A DNA stretch of 64,000 nucleotides from the NCBI RefSeq assembly GCF_023115425.1, contig NZ_CP096032.1:1116001-1180000 (forward strand), read 5' to 3'. Shown here in pieces: positions 1 through 9,941 of this stretch. Under the pieces are notes generated by a model. It searched no databases. It worked only from the letters and a program-made list of their open reading frames with translations, and had not been told where the DNA came from. Source of the DNA: Synechococcus sp. A10-1-5-1 (lineage in GTDB: Bacteria; Cyanobacteriota; Cyanobacteriia; PCC-6307; Cyanobiaceae). Numbering within the stretch: the first letter of the stretch is position 1; every line of letters begins with the position of its first letter. Both the position numbers and the translations under genes were made by a program.

Positions 1-210
1 GATGTAGCCGATGGCGCGGCGACGGGCGGCCAGGCTGCCGTCCTTGGCCAGGGTGATCATGCGCTCGGCTTCATCACGGAGAGCCTTGGCGCGGGCCTTG
101 GTGGTGGTCAGACGACCCTCACGGATCAGCTGGGTGGTGAGAGCGCGAAGCATGGCTTTGCGCTGGTCGGCGGGGCGCCCCAACTTGGGGACTCGGCACT
201 GGTGACGCAT
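1..210 (-). CDS. rplQ: 50S ribosomal protein L17 (partial, 3' end outside window)
   Basis: L17 is a large-subunit protein at the end of the alpha operon. Only the first 70 residues are visible; the gene runs off the left edge. The N-terminus [20 protein letters not shown] matches the family's strongly conserved opening, and the following stretch ([20 protein letters not shown]) is also typical. The start is the ATG read from 210. It follows rpoA by about 40 bp on the same strand, the usual bacterial alpha-operon order. Confidence 0.93.
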   Translation of the reverse strand, partial: MRHQCRVPKLGRPADQRKAMLRALTTQLIREGRLTTTKARAKALRDEAERMITLAKDGSLAARRRAIGYI

Positions 211-252
211 GACTAAATCGAATGAAACGAGGGAGAGACAGGTGCTACGCGA

Positions 253-1191
253 TCAGGCGCTAGTACGGCTCTGGGGCAGGGAGATACCGATGCGCTCAAG
301 GGCCTCGATCACCTCGTCAGCCGACTTGGAACCGAAGTTCTTGATTTCGAGCAAGTCTTCGTAGCTGAAGCCCATCAGGTCAGACACGGAGTTGACTTGA
401 GCGCGCTTCAGGCAGTTGTAGGCGCGAACCGAGAGATTCAGCTCTTCCAGGGGGATCTGAGCTTCGGCAGAGGGCTCGGGCTCCTGGCTTTGCTCCTCCT
501 CCATGGTCAGGGTCGCCATGGGCTGAATCAAAGTGATCAGCTGGTTGGCGGCCTGGGCCATCGCGTCATCAGGCGTCAGGGAGCCGTCGGTCTGAATCTC
601 CAGACGCAGGCGCTCACGGGCTGAACCGCCTTCGCCGACGGCGGTCTCGTCGATGGTGTAGTTCGCACGTTGGACGGGCATGAACACCGCGTCGATCTGC
701 AGAAGATCAACCGCGCTGGTGTCCTCGACACGGCGGTCGACCGGGCGATAACCGACGCCACGCTCGACGTGGACTTCCAGCTCGAGGCTGTGGCCCTCGG
801 CAACGGTCGCGATCGGACGCTCGGGGTCGATCACGGAGACCTGAGAGGAAAACTGGAGGTCACCAGCGGTGACAGTGGCAGGGCCATTGACCACCAGGCG
901 GCCAATCTCCAATTCGCGGCTACGGCTGTTGACGGCGACGTCCTTGCAGTTGAGAAGGATGTCGAGGACGTCTTCACGGACACCGGGAACCGTGGCGTAT
1001 TCGTGGTTCACACCAGCGATACGCACGGCGGTGATGGCACTGCCCTCAAGGGCGCCCATCAGCATGCGGCGCAAGGAATTGCCCAGGGTGGTCGCCTGGC
1101 CACGCTCAAGCGGGCCAATGACGAAGACGCCGGTTTGGGAACGATCGTCAGCGATCTGGTGTTCAACCCGATCGATCTGGTACTGCAACAC
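253..1191 (-). CDS. rpoA: DNA-directed RNA polymerase subunit alpha
   Basis: Alpha is the assembly platform of RNA polymerase; its C-terminal domain contacts activators and UP elements. The 312-residue product has the N-terminal dimerisation domain (about 1-230, with [19 protein letters not shown] near the start), an acidic linker around [15 protein letters not shown], and a C-terminal domain from about 248 with the helix-hairpin-helix core ([20 protein letters not shown], then [14 protein letters not shown]). Length is normal for cyanobacteria. It lies between rpsK and rplQ in the alpha operon, so transcription is probably shared with the ribosomal genes upstream. Confidence 0.97.
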   Translation of the reverse strand: MLQYQIDRVEHQIADDRSQTGVFVIGPLERGQATTLGNSLRRMLMGALEGSAITAVRIAGVNHEYATVPGVREDVLDILLNCKDVAVNSRSRELEIGRLVVNGPATVTAGDLQFSSQVSVIDPERPIATVAEGHSLELEVHVERGVGYRPVDRRVEDTSAVDLLQIDAVFMPVQRANYTIDETAVGEGGSARERLRLEIQTDGSLTPDDAMAQAANQLITLIQPMATLTMEEEQSQEPEPSAEAQIPLEELNLSVRAYNCLKRAQVNSVSDLMGFSYEDLLEIKNFGSKSADEVIEALERIGISLPQSRTSA

Positions 1192-1247
1192 GGTCTGAAG
1201 CTCAGATAGGTGGATGGACCCCCTCTGGGGCTAGTCGATGCGTCGAA

Positions 1248-1640
1248 TCAGACCCGGCGACGCTTGGAACGGCGGCAGCCGTTGTGGGGCAGCGGGGTGA
1301 CGTCACGAATCAGGGTGATCTCGAGACCAGCGACCTGCAGAGCACGGATGGCGGTTTCACGACCGGAACCAGGACCGCGAACCAGCACCTCGATTTGGCG
1401 CATCCCCTGCTCAAGGGCGCGACGGGCAGCTGCTTCGGCGGCGGTTTGGGCAGCGAAGGGAGTGCCTTTACGGGCACCCTTAAAACCGCTTGCACCAGCG
1501 GAGCTCCAAGAGATCACTTCACCTGCGGTGTCAGTGATGGAGACGATGGTGTTGTTGAACGTGCTCTGAATGTGAGCAACGCCATTGGGGACGTTGCGCT
1601 TCGTCTTCTTGGAACCAGACTTTTTGGCGGGCTTGGCCAT
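1248..1640 (-). CDS. rpsK: 30S ribosomal protein S11
   Basis: S11 sits on the platform of the small subunit and contacts the mRNA exit region. The 130-residue protein shows the conserved core ([19 protein letters not shown]), the GRETAIRAL helix and the family's terminal [15 protein letters not shown]. It lies between rpsM and rpoA. Just upstream of its start, at 1651-1666, a short CCCTGC/GCAGGG hairpin with a 4-nt loop lies in the 122-bp leader; it lacks a U-run, so it is not a terminator, and any regulatory role is speculative. Confidence 0.96.
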   Translation of the reverse strand: MAKPAKKSGSKKTKRNVPNGVAHIQSTFNNTIVSITDTAGEVISWSSAGASGFKGARKGTPFAAQTAAEAAARRALEQGMRQIEVLVRGPGSGRETAIRALQVAGLEITLIRDVTPLPHNGCRRSKRRRV

Positions 1641-1762
1641 GAGTAAAGCCCTGCAGAGGCAGGGAGGTGATCGGGGGTCTAAAGGAGCGACCTGGTGACG
1701 ACGGCACCATGGGGGCCGAGCGGCAGGCGCTATGGAGCCAAAGGCCTAGAGCAAGCTGAGGC

Positions 1763-2128
1763 TTACTTCTTCTTACCGGCCACGGTCTTGCGAGTGCCGC
1801 GGCGAGTACGGGCGTTGGTGCGGGTGCGTTGACCGCGAACGGGCAGACCGACGCGGTGACGGCGACCACGGACGCAGCCGATGTCCTGCAGGCGCTTCAT
1901 GGCCATGCCCTCTTGACGACGCAGGTCGCCTTCGAGGGTGAAGCTCTCGGTTGCACCGCGCAGCTTTTGGACGTCGGAATCATCCAGGTCCTTGACGCGG
2001 GTGTCGGGGTTGACACCGGTCTTGGCCAGGATCTTCTTGGCCGTGGTCAGGCCGATTCCATAGACGTAGGTCAGGGCGATTTCGATCCTCTTGTCGCGAG
2101 GAATATCAACGCCGGCGATACGAGCCAC
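1763..2128 (-). CDS. rpsM: 30S ribosomal protein S13
   Basis: S13 is a small-subunit head protein that bridges to the 50S subunit and contacts P-site tRNA. The 121-residue product begins [20 protein letters not shown], has the H2TH-type segment [16 protein letters not shown], and ends with the basic tail [20 protein letters not shown]. Length and both ends fit the family. It follows rpmJ by about 116 bp, the order usual in cyanobacteria. Confidence 0.96.
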   Translation of the reverse strand: MARIAGVDIPRDKRIEIALTYVYGIGLTTAKKILAKTGVNPDTRVKDLDDSDVQKLRGATESFTLEGDLRRQEGMAMKRLQDIGCVRGRRHRVGLPVRGQRTRTNARTRRGTRKTVAGKKK

Positions 2129-2244
2129 TGAGAAAACGTTGGGGGTGAGCAGGGGAAAGGCTTGCGCAGCTCTTCAGCAAAGGCTGAGGAGGACGATCAA
2201 GCTGATTGTTTGGTCCAAGGGACCGGGACAAGGTCAGCGCAGGA

Positions 2245-2358
2245 TCAACCCTGGCGCTGCTTGTGCTTCGGGTTGGCGCAGATGACCATTACCCGACCGT
2301 GCCGGCGAATCACGCGGCACTTGTCGCACATTTTCTTGACCGAGGCACGCACCTTCAT
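2245..2358 (-). CDS. rpmJ: 50S ribosomal protein L36
   Basis: L36 is the smallest large-subunit protein. The 37-residue sequence starts [20 protein letters not shown] and carries the zinc-ribbon ligands C11, C14, C27 and H32, so it is the zinc-binding (C+) form. A longer in-frame reading to 2436 exists, but the family always begins at MKVRASVKK, so the ATG at 2358 was chosen. It lies between adk and rpsM; infA, present here in some bacteria, is absent. Confidence 0.95.
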   Translation of the reverse strand: MKVRASVKKMCDKCRVIRRHGRVMVICANPKHKQRQG

Positions 2359-2404
2359 GGGAGCGGTCTCTCCAAAATTCCAAACAGCGAACTTACCACA
2401 GGGG

Positions 2405-2953
2405 TCAACCCAAGAGGGCTGCGATCCGATCGGCAATAGTCTCGACCGTGCCGGCCGCTTCGACCGGTGCGATCAGGCCGCGCTCGCGGTAGTAAGCGAT
2501 CAGAGGCTCGGTTTGCTCGCGGTAAACCTCAAGACGGTGACGGATGACCTCCTCGTTGTCGTCGGCCCGGCCGCGGGAGAGCAGGCGCTGAACCAGTACC
2601 CCGTCATCGAGCTCCATCAGGACCACCAGCTCGATTTGCTGGCCCAGTTCCTCAAGCAAGCTGGCCAGCGCATCGGCCTGGGCCACATTGCGGGGGAAGC
2701 CGTCAAGAAGCCAGCCGCCGCTGTGGTTCTGCAGTCGGCTACGGACGATCGCCAGAACCAGCGCATCGCTCACGAGCTCACCACGGGCCATGACGGCCTC
2801 GGCCTCCTTGCCCAGGTCGCTGCCGGCGGCGACCTCAGCGCGAAGCAGATCTCCGGTGGAGAGATGGAGCAGGCCTTGGCTCTCGGCCAGCTTCTGGGCC
2901 TGGGTGCCCTTACCCGCGCCAGGGGGGCCGAGGAACAGCAGACGTTGCTTCAT
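2405..2953 (-). CDS. adk: Adenylate kinase
   Basis: Converts ATP and AMP to two ADP in the cytoplasm. The 182-residue protein has the P-loop [10 protein letters not shown] at about residues 9-18, the AMP-binding stretch [17 protein letters not shown], the DGFPRN motif, and the short lid [15 protein letters not shown]. The lid is the short type without zinc-binding cysteines. It lies directly downstream of secY (35-bp gap), a very widespread arrangement, and upstream of rpmJ. Confidence 0.96.
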   Translation of the reverse strand: MKQRLLFLGPPGAGKGTQAQKLAESQGLLHLSTGDLLRAEVAAGSDLGKEAEAVMARGELVSDALVLAIVRSRLQNHSGGWLLDGFPRNVAQADALASLLEELGQQIELVVLMELDDGVLVQRLLSRGRADDNEEVIRHRLEVYREQTEPLIAYYRERGLIAPVEAAGTVETIADRIAALLG

Positions 2954-2988
2954 GGCAGGAAGAAAAGAAAAACGAGGGGAGAGAGGAA

Positions 2989-4305
2989 CTACTGGCGCAC
3001 CATGCCTTCGTAGCGCTGCGAGATCACAGCGGTTTGCAGTTGCTTGGCGGTCTGGATGGCCACGCCAACCAGGATCAGCAGGCTGGTGGCTCCGAGGCCT
3101 TGGAAGGTCTGAACGCGGGTGGCGGACTCAACCGCGGAGGGCACGATGGCGACCGCGCCCAGGAAAAGAGCACCCAGCAGGGTCAAACGGTTTTGGATCC
3201 CGGTCAGGTAGGCCGTGGTGGCCGAACCAGGGCGGACCCCAGGGATGGCGACACCACCCCGCTTCAGGTTCGAGGCCACATCAACTGGGCGGACCGTGAG
3301 GGTGGCGTAGAAGAACGAAAAACCAATGATCAAGCCAAAGAACAACAACGCATAGACCCACGGGGTGCTGCTGTTGGGGCTCAGGAAACTAGCGATCTGA
3401 ATCAGCGTTGGGTTCTTGCTGAAGTTGGCGATCTGAAGTGGGAGGAAGACCACAGCCGAGGCAAAGATGATCGGCATCACACCGCCAGCGTTGAGCTTCA
3501 GCGGGAGATAGCTCTGGCGAGCGGAGATCCCCGCACCGCCGACCTGTCGCTTGGCGCTGACGATCGGGATGCGGCGACTTCCCTCCTCAACACAGACGAT
3601 CCCAACGATGGTGATCAGGAAGACCGCCACCAAAACCACGATCCCTCCAACAGCCTCACGACCACCGGTTTGGGCCAGCTCAATGGTCGAGCCCAGGGCC
3701 CTCGGGAGGGTCGCGACAATGTTGAGGTAGATCACCAGGGACGCGCCCTGGCCAATGCCGCGCTCGGTGATCACCTCACTGAGCCACATCACCACCATCG
3801 AACCGGTGACAAGGGCAATCGCCGTTTGAACGACGAAAACCAAATCCGGTGTCCCCGGCAGGGCATAGGGCCTGAGGATCAGGGCAAAGACAATGCTCTG
3901 AAAGAGGCCCCAGCCGAGGGCGACATAGCGGGTGTACTGGGCAATCTTGCGGCGGCCCGCCTCACCTTCGTTCTTCTGCAGATCCTCCAGCTGGGGTAGA
4001 GCCGAAGTCAGCAGCTGAATGATGATCGAGGCGTTGATGAAGGGAAGGATCCCCAGGGCAAAGACACCGAGGGCGGAGATGCCACCTCCCGTAAAGATGT
4101 CGAGGAAGCCCAGCAGAGACCCGCCCTGAGCCGCGAACGCCTGGAAGGCTGCGCGGTCGATCCCGGGCACGGGGATATAGATGCCCAGACGCACCAGGAG
4201 CAGAAGCCCCAAGGTGATGAGAACCCTGTTGCGCAGGTCCTTGGCTTGAACCAGCTGCGTAAGGATTTCACCGGCACTGGGGTTACGCCCCCGGCTGACG
4301 ACCAT
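2989..4305 (-). CDS. secY: Preprotein translocase subunit SecY
   Basis: Channel-forming subunit of the Sec translocon, expected in plasma and thylakoid membranes. The 438-residue protein has about ten hydrophobic segments, the plug/TM2 region (GGSLLGFLDIFTGGGISALG, about 61-80) and the cytoplasmic loop RRIPIVSAKRQ. It ends with a TM10 tail close to RYEGMVRQ. It is the next gene after rplO, but a strong intrinsic-terminator-like hairpin lies in the 90-bp gap before its start, so its expression may be attenuated or partly driven by a separate promoter. Confidence 0.97.
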   Translation of the reverse strand: MVVSRGRNPSAGEILTQLVQAKDLRNRVLITLGLLLLVRLGIYIPVPGIDRAAFQAFAAQGGSLLGFLDIFTGGGISALGVFALGILPFINASIIIQLLTSALPQLEDLQKNEGEAGRRKIAQYTRYVALGWGLFQSIVFALILRPYALPGTPDLVFVVQTAIALVTGSMVVMWLSEVITERGIGQGASLVIYLNIVATLPRALGSTIELAQTGGREAVGGIVVLVAVFLITIVGIVCVEEGSRRIPIVSAKRQVGGAGISARQSYLPLKLNAGGVMPIIFASAVVFLPLQIANFSKNPTLIQIASFLSPNSSTPWVYALLFFGLIIGFSFFYATLTVRPVDVASNLKRGGVAIPGVRPGSATTAYLTGIQNRLTLLGALFLGAVAIVPSAVESATRVQTFQGLGATSLLILVGVAIQTAKQLQTAVISQRYEGMVRQ

Positions 4306-4325
4306 GGCAGGTGCAGACGAACAAG

Positions 4326-4362
4326 AAAAAACCGCCTAGTGATCGATCCGATCACCAGACGG
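4326..4362 (-). terminator. Terminator-like hairpin between rplO and secY
   Basis: On the minus strand the sequence forms a 14-bp stem, CCGTCTGGTGATCG (4362-4349) with CGATCACTAGGCGG (4345-4332), containing two G-T wobbles and a 3-nt loop. Six T residues follow (4331-4326). This is the form of a strong intrinsic terminator, inside an operon normally read through. Whether it terminates fully or attenuates cannot be told from sequence. Confidence 0.75.
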
Positions 4363-4395
4363 CATTGACCTTAATGGGCCGTGGACAAGCGGAGA

Positions 4396-4848
4396 TCAGA
4401 TCTCTTCGCAGGTACCACCAGCCGCTTCGATCTTCTGGCGGGCAGACGCCGTGAAAGCGGCCGCCTGAACGGTCAGCTTCACGCTGAGATCACCATTACC
4501 CAGGACCTTCAGGGGGTGCTTGGGGTTGGTCACCAGGCCATCCTTGACCAGGGTGTCGATGTTGACGGTGCTACCGGCTTTGAGCTCGGCCAGCTTCGCC
4601 ACGTTGATCACCGTGTAGTTCTTCGGATTGATGACGGTGAAGTGCTTGAGCTTCGGCACCCGGCGGTACAGAGGCATCTGACCACCTTCGAAGCCAGGAC
4701 GGGTCGGGCGACCCGAACGGGACTTCTGGCCACGCATACCGAAACCACAGCTGGCACCTTGGCCAGCGGCGATACCGCGACCCTTACGCAGCTTGCGGCG
4801 ACGGGAGCCGGCTTGCGGCTTGAGGGTTTGGAGGTTGAGCGATGTCAT
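4396..4848 (-). CDS. rplO: 50S ribosomal protein L15
   Basis: L15 is a late-assembly large-subunit protein. The 150-residue sequence has the glycine/arginine-rich N-terminal extension ([20 protein letters not shown]), the [19 protein letters not shown] core and a globular C-terminal domain. It starts 8 bp after the rpsE stop. rpmD (L30), which lies between rpsE and rplO in many bacteria, is absent, as is usual in cyanobacteria. Confidence 0.96.
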   Translation of the reverse strand: MTSLNLQTLKPQAGSRRRKLRKGRGIAAGQGASCGFGMRGQKSRSGRPTRPGFEGGQMPLYRRVPKLKHFTVINPKNYTVINVAKLAELKAGSTVNIDTLVKDGLVTNPKHPLKVLGNGDLSVKLTVQAAAFTASARQKIEAAGGTCEEI

Positions 4849-4856
4849 AGCGGGCC

Positions 4857-5501
4857 TCAGGAGTAGATCTGCTCAAGGGAGATGCCACGCTCCTTGGCGG
4901 TCTCCTTGTGGGTGCGCAGGCCGGCCAGGGCATCCATGGCGGCACGGGCGTTGTTGAGGGGGGTTTTGGAGCCTAGGCGCTTGGCCAGCACGTTCTTAAT
5001 GCCGGCAAGCTCCAGCACCGTGCGGATGGAACCACCCGCGATCACACCAGTACCAGGGGCAGCGGGGCGAATCAGCACGCTGGCGGCACCGTCGCGACCG
5101 TTGCTCAAGGTGGGAATCGAGGAGTGACGGGTCAAGGGCACCTTCACAAGGTGCTTCTTGCCATCGGCGACGCCCTTGCGGACAGCACCGATCACGTCGC
5201 CGGCCTTGCCGACGCCGACGCCCACCTGGCCCTTCTCGTTGCCGACGACAACGATGGCCCGGAAGCTCATCTTCTTACCGCCCTTCACGGTCTTGGAGAC
5301 ACGCCGGATTTGAACCACGCGCTCTTGCCATTCGGAGTCACGCTCCTGGCCACGGCGACCACGGCGGTCACCACCGCGACGGTCGCCACGGCCATCGCCG
5401 CGACCACCACGACGCTGATCCTGCTGCTGGCCTTCGGCCGCTGCAGGTACGTCAGCTGCCGCTGGGACGGCGTTGGATTGGGTGTTGTTGGTTTCGGTCA
5501 T
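4857..5501 (-). CDS. rpsE: 30S ribosomal protein S5 with RGG-rich N-terminal extension
   Basis: S5 helps form the mRNA entry channel and affects decoding fidelity. The typical S5 body starts around residue 58 ([20 protein letters not shown]) and includes [20 protein letters not shown] and the C-terminal fold. Ahead of it is an unusual 55-residue low-complexity extension: an Ala/Gln/Thr stretch followed by Arg/Gly/Asp repeats ([20 protein letters not shown]). The total of 214 residues is long compared with about 165 in E. coli. The ATG at 5501 is the only start giving this frame from upstream, and the extension keeps host-like codon use. Confidence 0.96.
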   Translation of the reverse strand: MTETNNTQSNAVPAAADVPAAAEGQQQDQRRGGRGDGRGDRRGGDRRGRRGQERDSEWQERVVQIRRVSKTVKGGKKMSFRAIVVVGNEKGQVGVGVGKAGDVIGAVRKGVADGKKHLVKVPLTRHSSIPTLSNGRDGAASVLIRPAAPGTGVIAGGSIRTVLELAGIKNVLAKRLGSKTPLNNARAAMDALAGLRTHKETAKERGISLEQIYS

Positions 5502-5515
5502 GGTGAGAGCAGGGA

Positions 5516-5881
5516 TCAGAACTGAAGGCCCGCTTCCCGGGCGGCGTCAGCCAAGGCCTTGACACGGCCGTGGTAGAGGTTGCCGCCACGATCGAAGACC
5601 ACCGATTGAATGCCCTTGGCGAGGGCACGCTTGGCGACCAGCTGACCGACTGCGACAGAAGCATCGCAGGTGGCACCGATGGTGACGTTGCTGCGGAGCT
5701 CTTTATCGACGGTTGACGCAGAGCAGAGGGTGCTCTGCGCGACGTCGTCGATGACCTGAGCGTAGATGTGGTTGTTGGAGCGGAACACGGCCAGGCGCGG
5801 ACGCATGGCGGTGCCGGAGAGATTGCGGCGCAGACGGCGGTGACGCTTTTGTGTCTGCTGCTTGCGGGAAAGGGTGGACAT
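5516..5881 (-). CDS. rplR: 50S ribosomal protein L18
   Basis: L18 binds 5S rRNA and attaches it to the large subunit. The 121-residue protein has the basic N-terminus ([20 protein letters not shown]), the [20 protein letters not shown] strand and the C-terminal [20 protein letters not shown] signature. It lies between rplF and rpsE with short gaps, as expected in the spc operon. Confidence 0.96.
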   Translation of the reverse strand: MSTLSRKQQTQKRHRRLRRNLSGTAMRPRLAVFRSNNHIYAQVIDDVAQSTLCSASTVDKELRSNVTIGATCDASVAVGQLVAKRALAKGIQSVVFDRGGNLYHGRVKALADAAREAGLQF

Positions 5882-5913
5882 GAAAGTACTGGGTAAAAAC
5901 GCTTAAGCAGACC

Positions 5914-6453
5914 TCACTTCTTACCGGTCTTGCCGGCCTTGCGGAGGATGCGTTCGCCCTCGTACTTGATGCCCTTGCCCTTGTAGGGCTCAGGGGGACG
6001 GATGGCGCGAACCTTGGCCGCTTCGTTGCCAACCAGCTCCTTATCGGGGCCGGAGACGATCACGGTGGTGTTGCCGTCGACGGCGAAGGTCACGCCCTCG
6101 GGGGCGATCATTTCGACCTGGTGGCTGTAACCAGCACTGACGACGAGCTTCTTGCCCTGAACGGCGGCGCGGTAACCCACACCGACGATCTCGAGCTTGC
6201 GAGTGAAGCCCTGGCTGACACCCTCGACCATGTTGGCGACGAGGGTCCGGCACAAACCGTGACGCTCGCGGGAGCGACGGCTGGTGCTGGAGGGGGAGAC
6301 CACAAGAGTGCTGCCGTCCTGAGCAATCGCGACGCCATCAGGCAGCGTGCGGCTCAGTTCGCCCTTGGGGCCTTTGACTTTGACGTCAAGGCCGTTGAGG
6401 CTGACGGTGACGCCGCCCGGAACGGGAATCGGCGATTTACCAATACGAGACAT
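5914..6453 (-). CDS. rplF: 50S ribosomal protein L6
   Basis: L6 lies near the factor-binding site of the 50S subunit. The 179-residue protein begins [20 protein letters not shown] and has the two homologous L6 folds. The conserved C-terminal motif ([20 protein letters not shown]) is intact. It sits between rpsH and rplR. Confidence 0.96.
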   Translation of the reverse strand: MSRIGKSPIPVPGGVTVSLNGLDVKVKGPKGELSRTLPDGVAIAQDGSTLVVSPSSTSRRSRERHGLCRTLVANMVEGVSQGFTRKLEIVGVGYRAAVQGKKLVVSAGYSHQVEMIAPEGVTFAVDGNTTVIVSGPDKELVGNEAAKVRAIRPPEPYKGKGIKYEGERILRKAGKTGKK

Positions 6454-6469
6454 GAATCAATCCCCCTAA

Positions 6470-6871
6470 TCAGTAGACGTAAGCGAGCACTTCGCCACCG
6501 ACGCCCTGCTTGCGGGCGTCGCGGTCGCTCATCACACCTTTGGAGGTGGAGATGATGGCGATGCCGAGACCGCCCAGCACTTTGGGGAGCTGACGAGTGT
6601 TCTTGTAGATGCGCAGGCCAGGCTTGCTGACGCGCTGCACGGTGCGGATGATCGGTTGGCGGTGCTTACCGCTGTACTTCAGTTCCAGCACCAGGTGCCT
6701 CATCACACCTTCACCTTCTTCGGTGATTTCGGCGATGAAGCCTTCCTGTTGCAGCACCTTGGCGATGCTGTGGGCCATGCGCGAGGCAGGCACCTTGGTG
6801 GATTGATGACGCTTCTCACTCGCATTGCGAATGCGGGTGAGCATGTCGGAAATCGGGTCGTGATTAGCCAT
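6470..6871 (-). CDS. rpsH: 30S ribosomal protein S8
   Basis: S8 is a primary 16S rRNA-binding protein that, in E. coli, also represses the spc operon. The 133-residue protein has the N-terminal signature [17 protein letters not shown] and the C-terminal [20 protein letters not shown]. It directly follows rplE; rpsN (S14), found between them in many bacteria, is not here, as is usual for cyanobacteria. Confidence 0.96.
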   Translation of the reverse strand: MANHDPISDMLTRIRNASEKRHQSTKVPASRMAHSIAKVLQQEGFIAEITEEGEGVMRHLVLELKYSGKHRQPIIRTVQRVSKPGLRIYKNTRQLPKVLGGLGIAIISTSKGVMSDRDARKQGVGGEVLAYVY

Positions 6872-6891
6872 AGGTCGGGTCCGAAGAGGGC

Positions 6892-7431
6892 TCAGTTGCT
6901 GCGGAACGGCATTCCCATCTCGCGGAGGAGGGCCCGGCCCTCTTCGTCGTTACGGGCAGTGGTCACGATGGTGATGTCCATGCCCCGGATGGCATCGATC
7001 TTGTCGAAAGAGATCTCGGGAAAAATGATCTGCTCCTTCACCCCAAGGGTGTAGTTGCCGCGACCGTCAAAGCTCTTCTCGCTCACACCGCGGAAATCGC
7101 GGATGCGGGGGAGAGCCAGGTTGATGAGACGCTCGAGGAACGCATACATGCGGTCACCGCGAAGGGTGACGGCCACGCCAATCGGCATGCCCTGACGGAT
7201 CTTGAAGCCAGCAATAGCCTTCTTGGCGCGGGTCACGACCACCTTTTGACCGGTGATGGTGGCCAGCTCCTCGATCGAGGCCTCGAGGGCCTTGGCGTTG
7301 GCGGCGGCTTCGCCGAGACCCCGGTTGACGGTGACTTTCACCACCTTGGGGACTTCGTGGATGTTCGAGAGACTGAGATCCTTAAGCAACTTGGGCTGGA
7401 TCTTCTCCCGATAGTTCTGTTTAAGGGACAT
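6892..7431 (-). CDS. rplE: 50S ribosomal protein L5
   Basis: L5 binds 5S rRNA and contacts P-site tRNA. The 179-residue product has the family signature [20 protein letters not shown], the [20 protein letters not shown] segment and the [20 protein letters not shown] motif. It lies between rplX and rpsH, the standard spc order. Confidence 0.96.
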   Translation of the reverse strand: MSLKQNYREKIQPKLLKDLSLSNIHEVPKVVKVTVNRGLGEAAANAKALEASIEELATITGQKVVVTRAKKAIAGFKIRQGMPIGVAVTLRGDRMYAFLERLINLALPRIRDFRGVSEKSFDGRGNYTLGVKEQIIFPEISFDKIDAIRGMDITIVTTARNDEEGRALLREMGMPFRSN

Positions 7432-7495
7432 GACGGGGAAAGGAGATGCGCTTCTGGTCTTGGTCAGAAGGCGGACAAGGTCGATGTAAGTGAGA

Positions 7496-7852
7496 TCAGT
7501 CGAGGATCTCGCCGGTTTTCTTGAGGCGGCGCTTCTTGGTGCCGTCCTTCTCCACCACGATTTCCACGCGGCTGGCCACCTTTTTATCGGTGGAATACAG
7601 CATCACGTTGGAGGCGTGCAGGGAGGCTTCTTCGGTGACGATGCGACCGGTTTCACCTTCCTGGGTGGGCTTCATGTGGCGGGTGCGGAGGTTGATGCCC
7701 TGCACGACCACACGGTTCTCATAGGGAAGGGTGCGCAGGACCTCACCGGTCTTGCCCTTGTCCTTGCCGCTGATCACCTGAACGGTGTCGCCCTGTTTGA
7801 TGCGCATCTTGGTGCGCACCTGAGCTTTGGCTTTTGGGGTGGCAGTGGCCAT
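7496..7852 (-). CDS. rplX: 50S ribosomal protein L24
   Basis: L24 is an assembly-initiating protein of the large subunit. The 118-residue protein has the KOW motif region ([20 protein letters not shown]) and the following conserved [14 protein letters not shown]. It starts 1 bp after the rplN stop codon, so translation of the pair is probably coupled. Confidence 0.95.
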   Translation of the reverse strand: MATATPKAKAQVRTKMRIKQGDTVQVISGKDKGKTGEVLRTLPYENRVVVQGINLRTRHMKPTQEGETGRIVTEEASLHASNVMLYSTDKKVASRVEIVVEKDGTKKRRLKKTGEILD

Positions 7853-7853
7853 C

Positions 7854-8219
7854 TCAGATCACCTCCGGAGCGAGGGACACGATCTTGGTGAAGTTGCGGT
7901 CACGCAGTTCGCGAGCCACAGGACCGAAGACGCGAGTGCCCTTGGGGTTGTTATCAGTGCCGAGGATCACGGCAGCGTTGTCGTCGAAACGGATTGAGTT
8001 GCCGTTGACGCGACGCATGGTGGCTTTGGTGCGGACGACCACAGCCTTGACCACGTCCGACTTCTTCACGCCCATGTTGGGCATGGCGTCCTTGACAGCG
8101 GCCACGATCACATCGCCCACGTGGGCGTAGCGACGGTTGGTACCCAGCACACGGATGCACTGGATGCGCTTGGCGCCGCTGTTGTCAGCGACGTTGAGGA
8201 AGGTTTCCTGTTGAATCAT
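7854..8219 (-). CDS. rplN: 50S ribosomal protein L14
   Basis: L14 forms an intersubunit bridge. The 121-residue protein has the near-invariant features of the family: N-terminal [20 protein letters not shown], the VVVRTKA strand and the C-terminal [12 protein letters not shown]. It lies between rpsQ and rplX. Confidence 0.97.
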   Translation of the reverse strand: MIQQETFLNVADNSGAKRIQCIRVLGTNRRYAHVGDVIVAAVKDAMPNMGVKKSDVVKAVVVRTKATMRRVNGNSIRFDDNAAVILGTDNNPKGTRVFGPVARELRDRNFTKIVSLAPEVI

Positions 8220-8231
8220 CGGGGGATCTCC

Positions 8232-8483
8232 TCAGCTGGCGCTGTTGTTGTTCAGCACCTCGGCCACGGACCAACGCTTGGTGCGGCTGAGGGGACGGGT
8301 TTCGGTGATGCGGACGCGGTCACCCACCTTGCAGGTGTTGGCCTCATCGTGCGCCTTGTAGCGCTTGGTGCGGCTCACCGTCTTTTGATAGATGGGGTGG
8401 GGGAAGCGGTTTTCCACCGCCACCACCACGGTTTTGTCCATCTTGTCGCTGACGACGGTGCCGACCCTTTCCTTGGTTGCCAT
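8232..8483 (-). CDS. rpsQ: 30S ribosomal protein S17
   Basis: S17 is a primary 16S rRNA-binding OB-fold protein. The 83-residue product shows the expected [20 protein letters not shown] strand and the [20 protein letters not shown] motif. It lies between rpmC and rplN with short gaps. Confidence 0.96.
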   Translation of the reverse strand: MATKERVGTVVSDKMDKTVVVAVENRFPHPIYQKTVSRTKRYKAHDEANTCKVGDRVRITETRPLSRTKRWSVAEVLNNNSAS

Positions 8484-8500
8484 AACGGTTACTTAGGGGA

Positions 8501-8710
8501 TCAGGAAGCGGCGGAGCTCTTGCGCTCCGTTTGCACCGTCAGCAGCTGGGCCAGCTTGATGCGGGCGGCCTTGAAGCGGTGCGGGTTCTCGAGGCGGCGC
8601 GTGGCCTGCTCGAAACGAAGGGTGAACAGTTCGCGACGGGTGTCGTCGATCTGTGTGGTGATGTCGCCGTCGGAAAGCTTGCGCACCTCGGCGATGTCGG
8701 GACGGGCCAT
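8501..8710 (-). CDS. rpmC: 50S ribosomal protein L29
   Basis: L29 sits near the peptide exit tunnel and helps dock SRP and trigger factor. The 69-residue two-helix protein contains the family core ([20 protein letters not shown]). Its start lies 2 bp after the rplP stop. Confidence 0.95.
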   Translation of the reverse strand: MARPDIAEVRKLSDGDITTQIDDTRRELFTLRFEQATRRLENPHRFKAARIKLAQLLTVQTERKSSAAS

Positions 8711-8712
8711 GG

Positions 8713-9177
8713 TCAGGACTCCACGGTGGTGGCGGCCGCGGCGGCAGCCTGGGCAGCTTCCTGATCCTCCAGGGTCAGGAACTTGGTTTTCACGGGCAGC
8801 TTGTACTGCGCCAGGCGCATGGCCTCTTTCGCGATTTCGGGGGTGATGTCCTCACCGCCCATCTCGAAGAGGATGCGACCGGGCTTGATCACAGCTACCC
8901 AGAATTCCGGGTTGCCCTTACCGGAACCCATCCGGGTTTCGGCGGGGCGCATGGTCACCGGCTTGTCAGGGAAGATCCGGATCCAGATCTTTCCGCCCCG
9001 CTTGACGTAGCGGGTCATGGCACGGCGGCTGGCCTCGATCTGACGGGAGGTAATCCACCCGCACTCTTGGGCCTGCAGAGCGAACTGACCGAAGGCGATG
9101 GTGTTGCCACGGGTGGCGACACCGCGCATGCGGCCACGCTGCTGCTTACGGAATTTGACGCGTCTTGGACTCAGCAT
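8713..9177 (-). CDS. rplP: 50S ribosomal protein L16
   Basis: L16 organises the A-site region of the 50S subunit. The product starts [20 protein letters not shown] and includes the [20 protein letters not shown] motif. At 154 residues it is slightly longer than average because of an Ala-rich C-terminal tail ([18 protein letters not shown]). It lies between rpsC and rpmC. Confidence 0.96.
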   Translation of the reverse strand: MLSPRRVKFRKQQRGRMRGVATRGNTIAFGQFALQAQECGWITSRQIEASRRAMTRYVKRGGKIWIRIFPDKPVTMRPAETRMGSGKGNPEFWVAVIKPGRILFEMGGEDITPEIAKEAMRLAQYKLPVKTKFLTLEDQEAAQAAAAAATTVES

Positions 9178-9193
9178 GGTTCAGGCCTCCTGA

Positions 9194-9922
9194 TCACTCT
9201 TCGTTCGAACGGTCTTCGAACTGTTGGGGCCGACGGCTAGCGCGGCGCTTCGGACTTGCACCCACGGGCACTTTGTCCTGGCTGCCAGGAAGCACTTCGC
9301 CTTTGAACACCCAAACCTTGATGCCCAGCACCCCATAGGTGGTGGTGGCCACTTTGGTTGCGTAGTCGATGTCGGCGCGGAGGGTGTGCAGGGGCACACG
9401 ACCTTCACGGCTCCACTCGGTACGGGCAATTTCTGCACCGTTAAGGCGGCCGCTGACCTGAAGCTTCATGCCCAGGACACCGGCGCGCTGAGCGCGCTGG
9501 ATGGCCATGCGCATGACGCGACGGAAGGCAACACGCTTCTCGAGCTGTTGTGCGACGTACTCAGCCAGCAGGAAGGCGTCAGCGTCAACGCGCTCCACTT
9601 CAACCACGTTGATCCGCACCTGACGGGCGGTATCACCAATGGTCTTCTGGATGCCGCTGCGCAGCTCTTCGATACCGCTGCCTTGGCGACCGACGAGAAC
9701 GCCGGGGCGGGCAGTTTTCAGTTCAACTTCCAGCTGATCGGCCTTACGGGCGATCACAACGTCGCTGATGCCAGCGGCGCCGTACTTCTTGTGGATGAAC
9801 TTACGAATCTGATCGTCTTCCTTCAGGAGAGACGGATAGGTCTTGCTGGGGGCGTACCAGCGGGACCGGTGTTCCTGGGTGATCCCCAGGCGCAAGCCGG
9901 TTGGATGGATCTTGTGTCCCAT
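9194..9922 (-). CDS. rpsC: 30S ribosomal protein S3
   Basis: S3 forms part of the mRNA entry channel and has helicase-like activity. The start was set at the ATG at 9922 giving [20 protein letters not shown], the family N-terminus; a longer reading to 10015 would overlap rplV and adds nothing conserved. The 242-residue product has the KH domain ([20 protein letters not shown]) and the C-terminal S3 domain, where the usual [14 protein letters not shown] motif is present. Confidence 0.96.
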   Translation of the reverse strand: MGHKIHPTGLRLGITQEHRSRWYAPSKTYPSLLKEDDQIRKFIHKKYGAAGISDVVIARKADQLEVELKTARPGVLVGRQGSGIEELRSGIQKTIGDTARQVRINVVEVERVDADAFLLAEYVAQQLEKRVAFRRVMRMAIQRAQRAGVLGMKLQVSGRLNGAEIARTEWSREGRVPLHTLRADIDYATKVATTTYGVLGIKVWVFKGEVLPGSQDKVPVGASPKRRASRRPQQFEDRSNEE

Positions 9923-9941
9923 CGATCGGTGTCCTCGGGGG

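Noticed and set aside
1651-1666. Terminator between rpsM and rpsK
   Set aside because: The 6-bp hairpin has no U-run on the coding strand.
3034-3999. 321-codon frame antisense to secY
   Set aside because: Hydrophilic mirror of a membrane protein gene, without conserved features.
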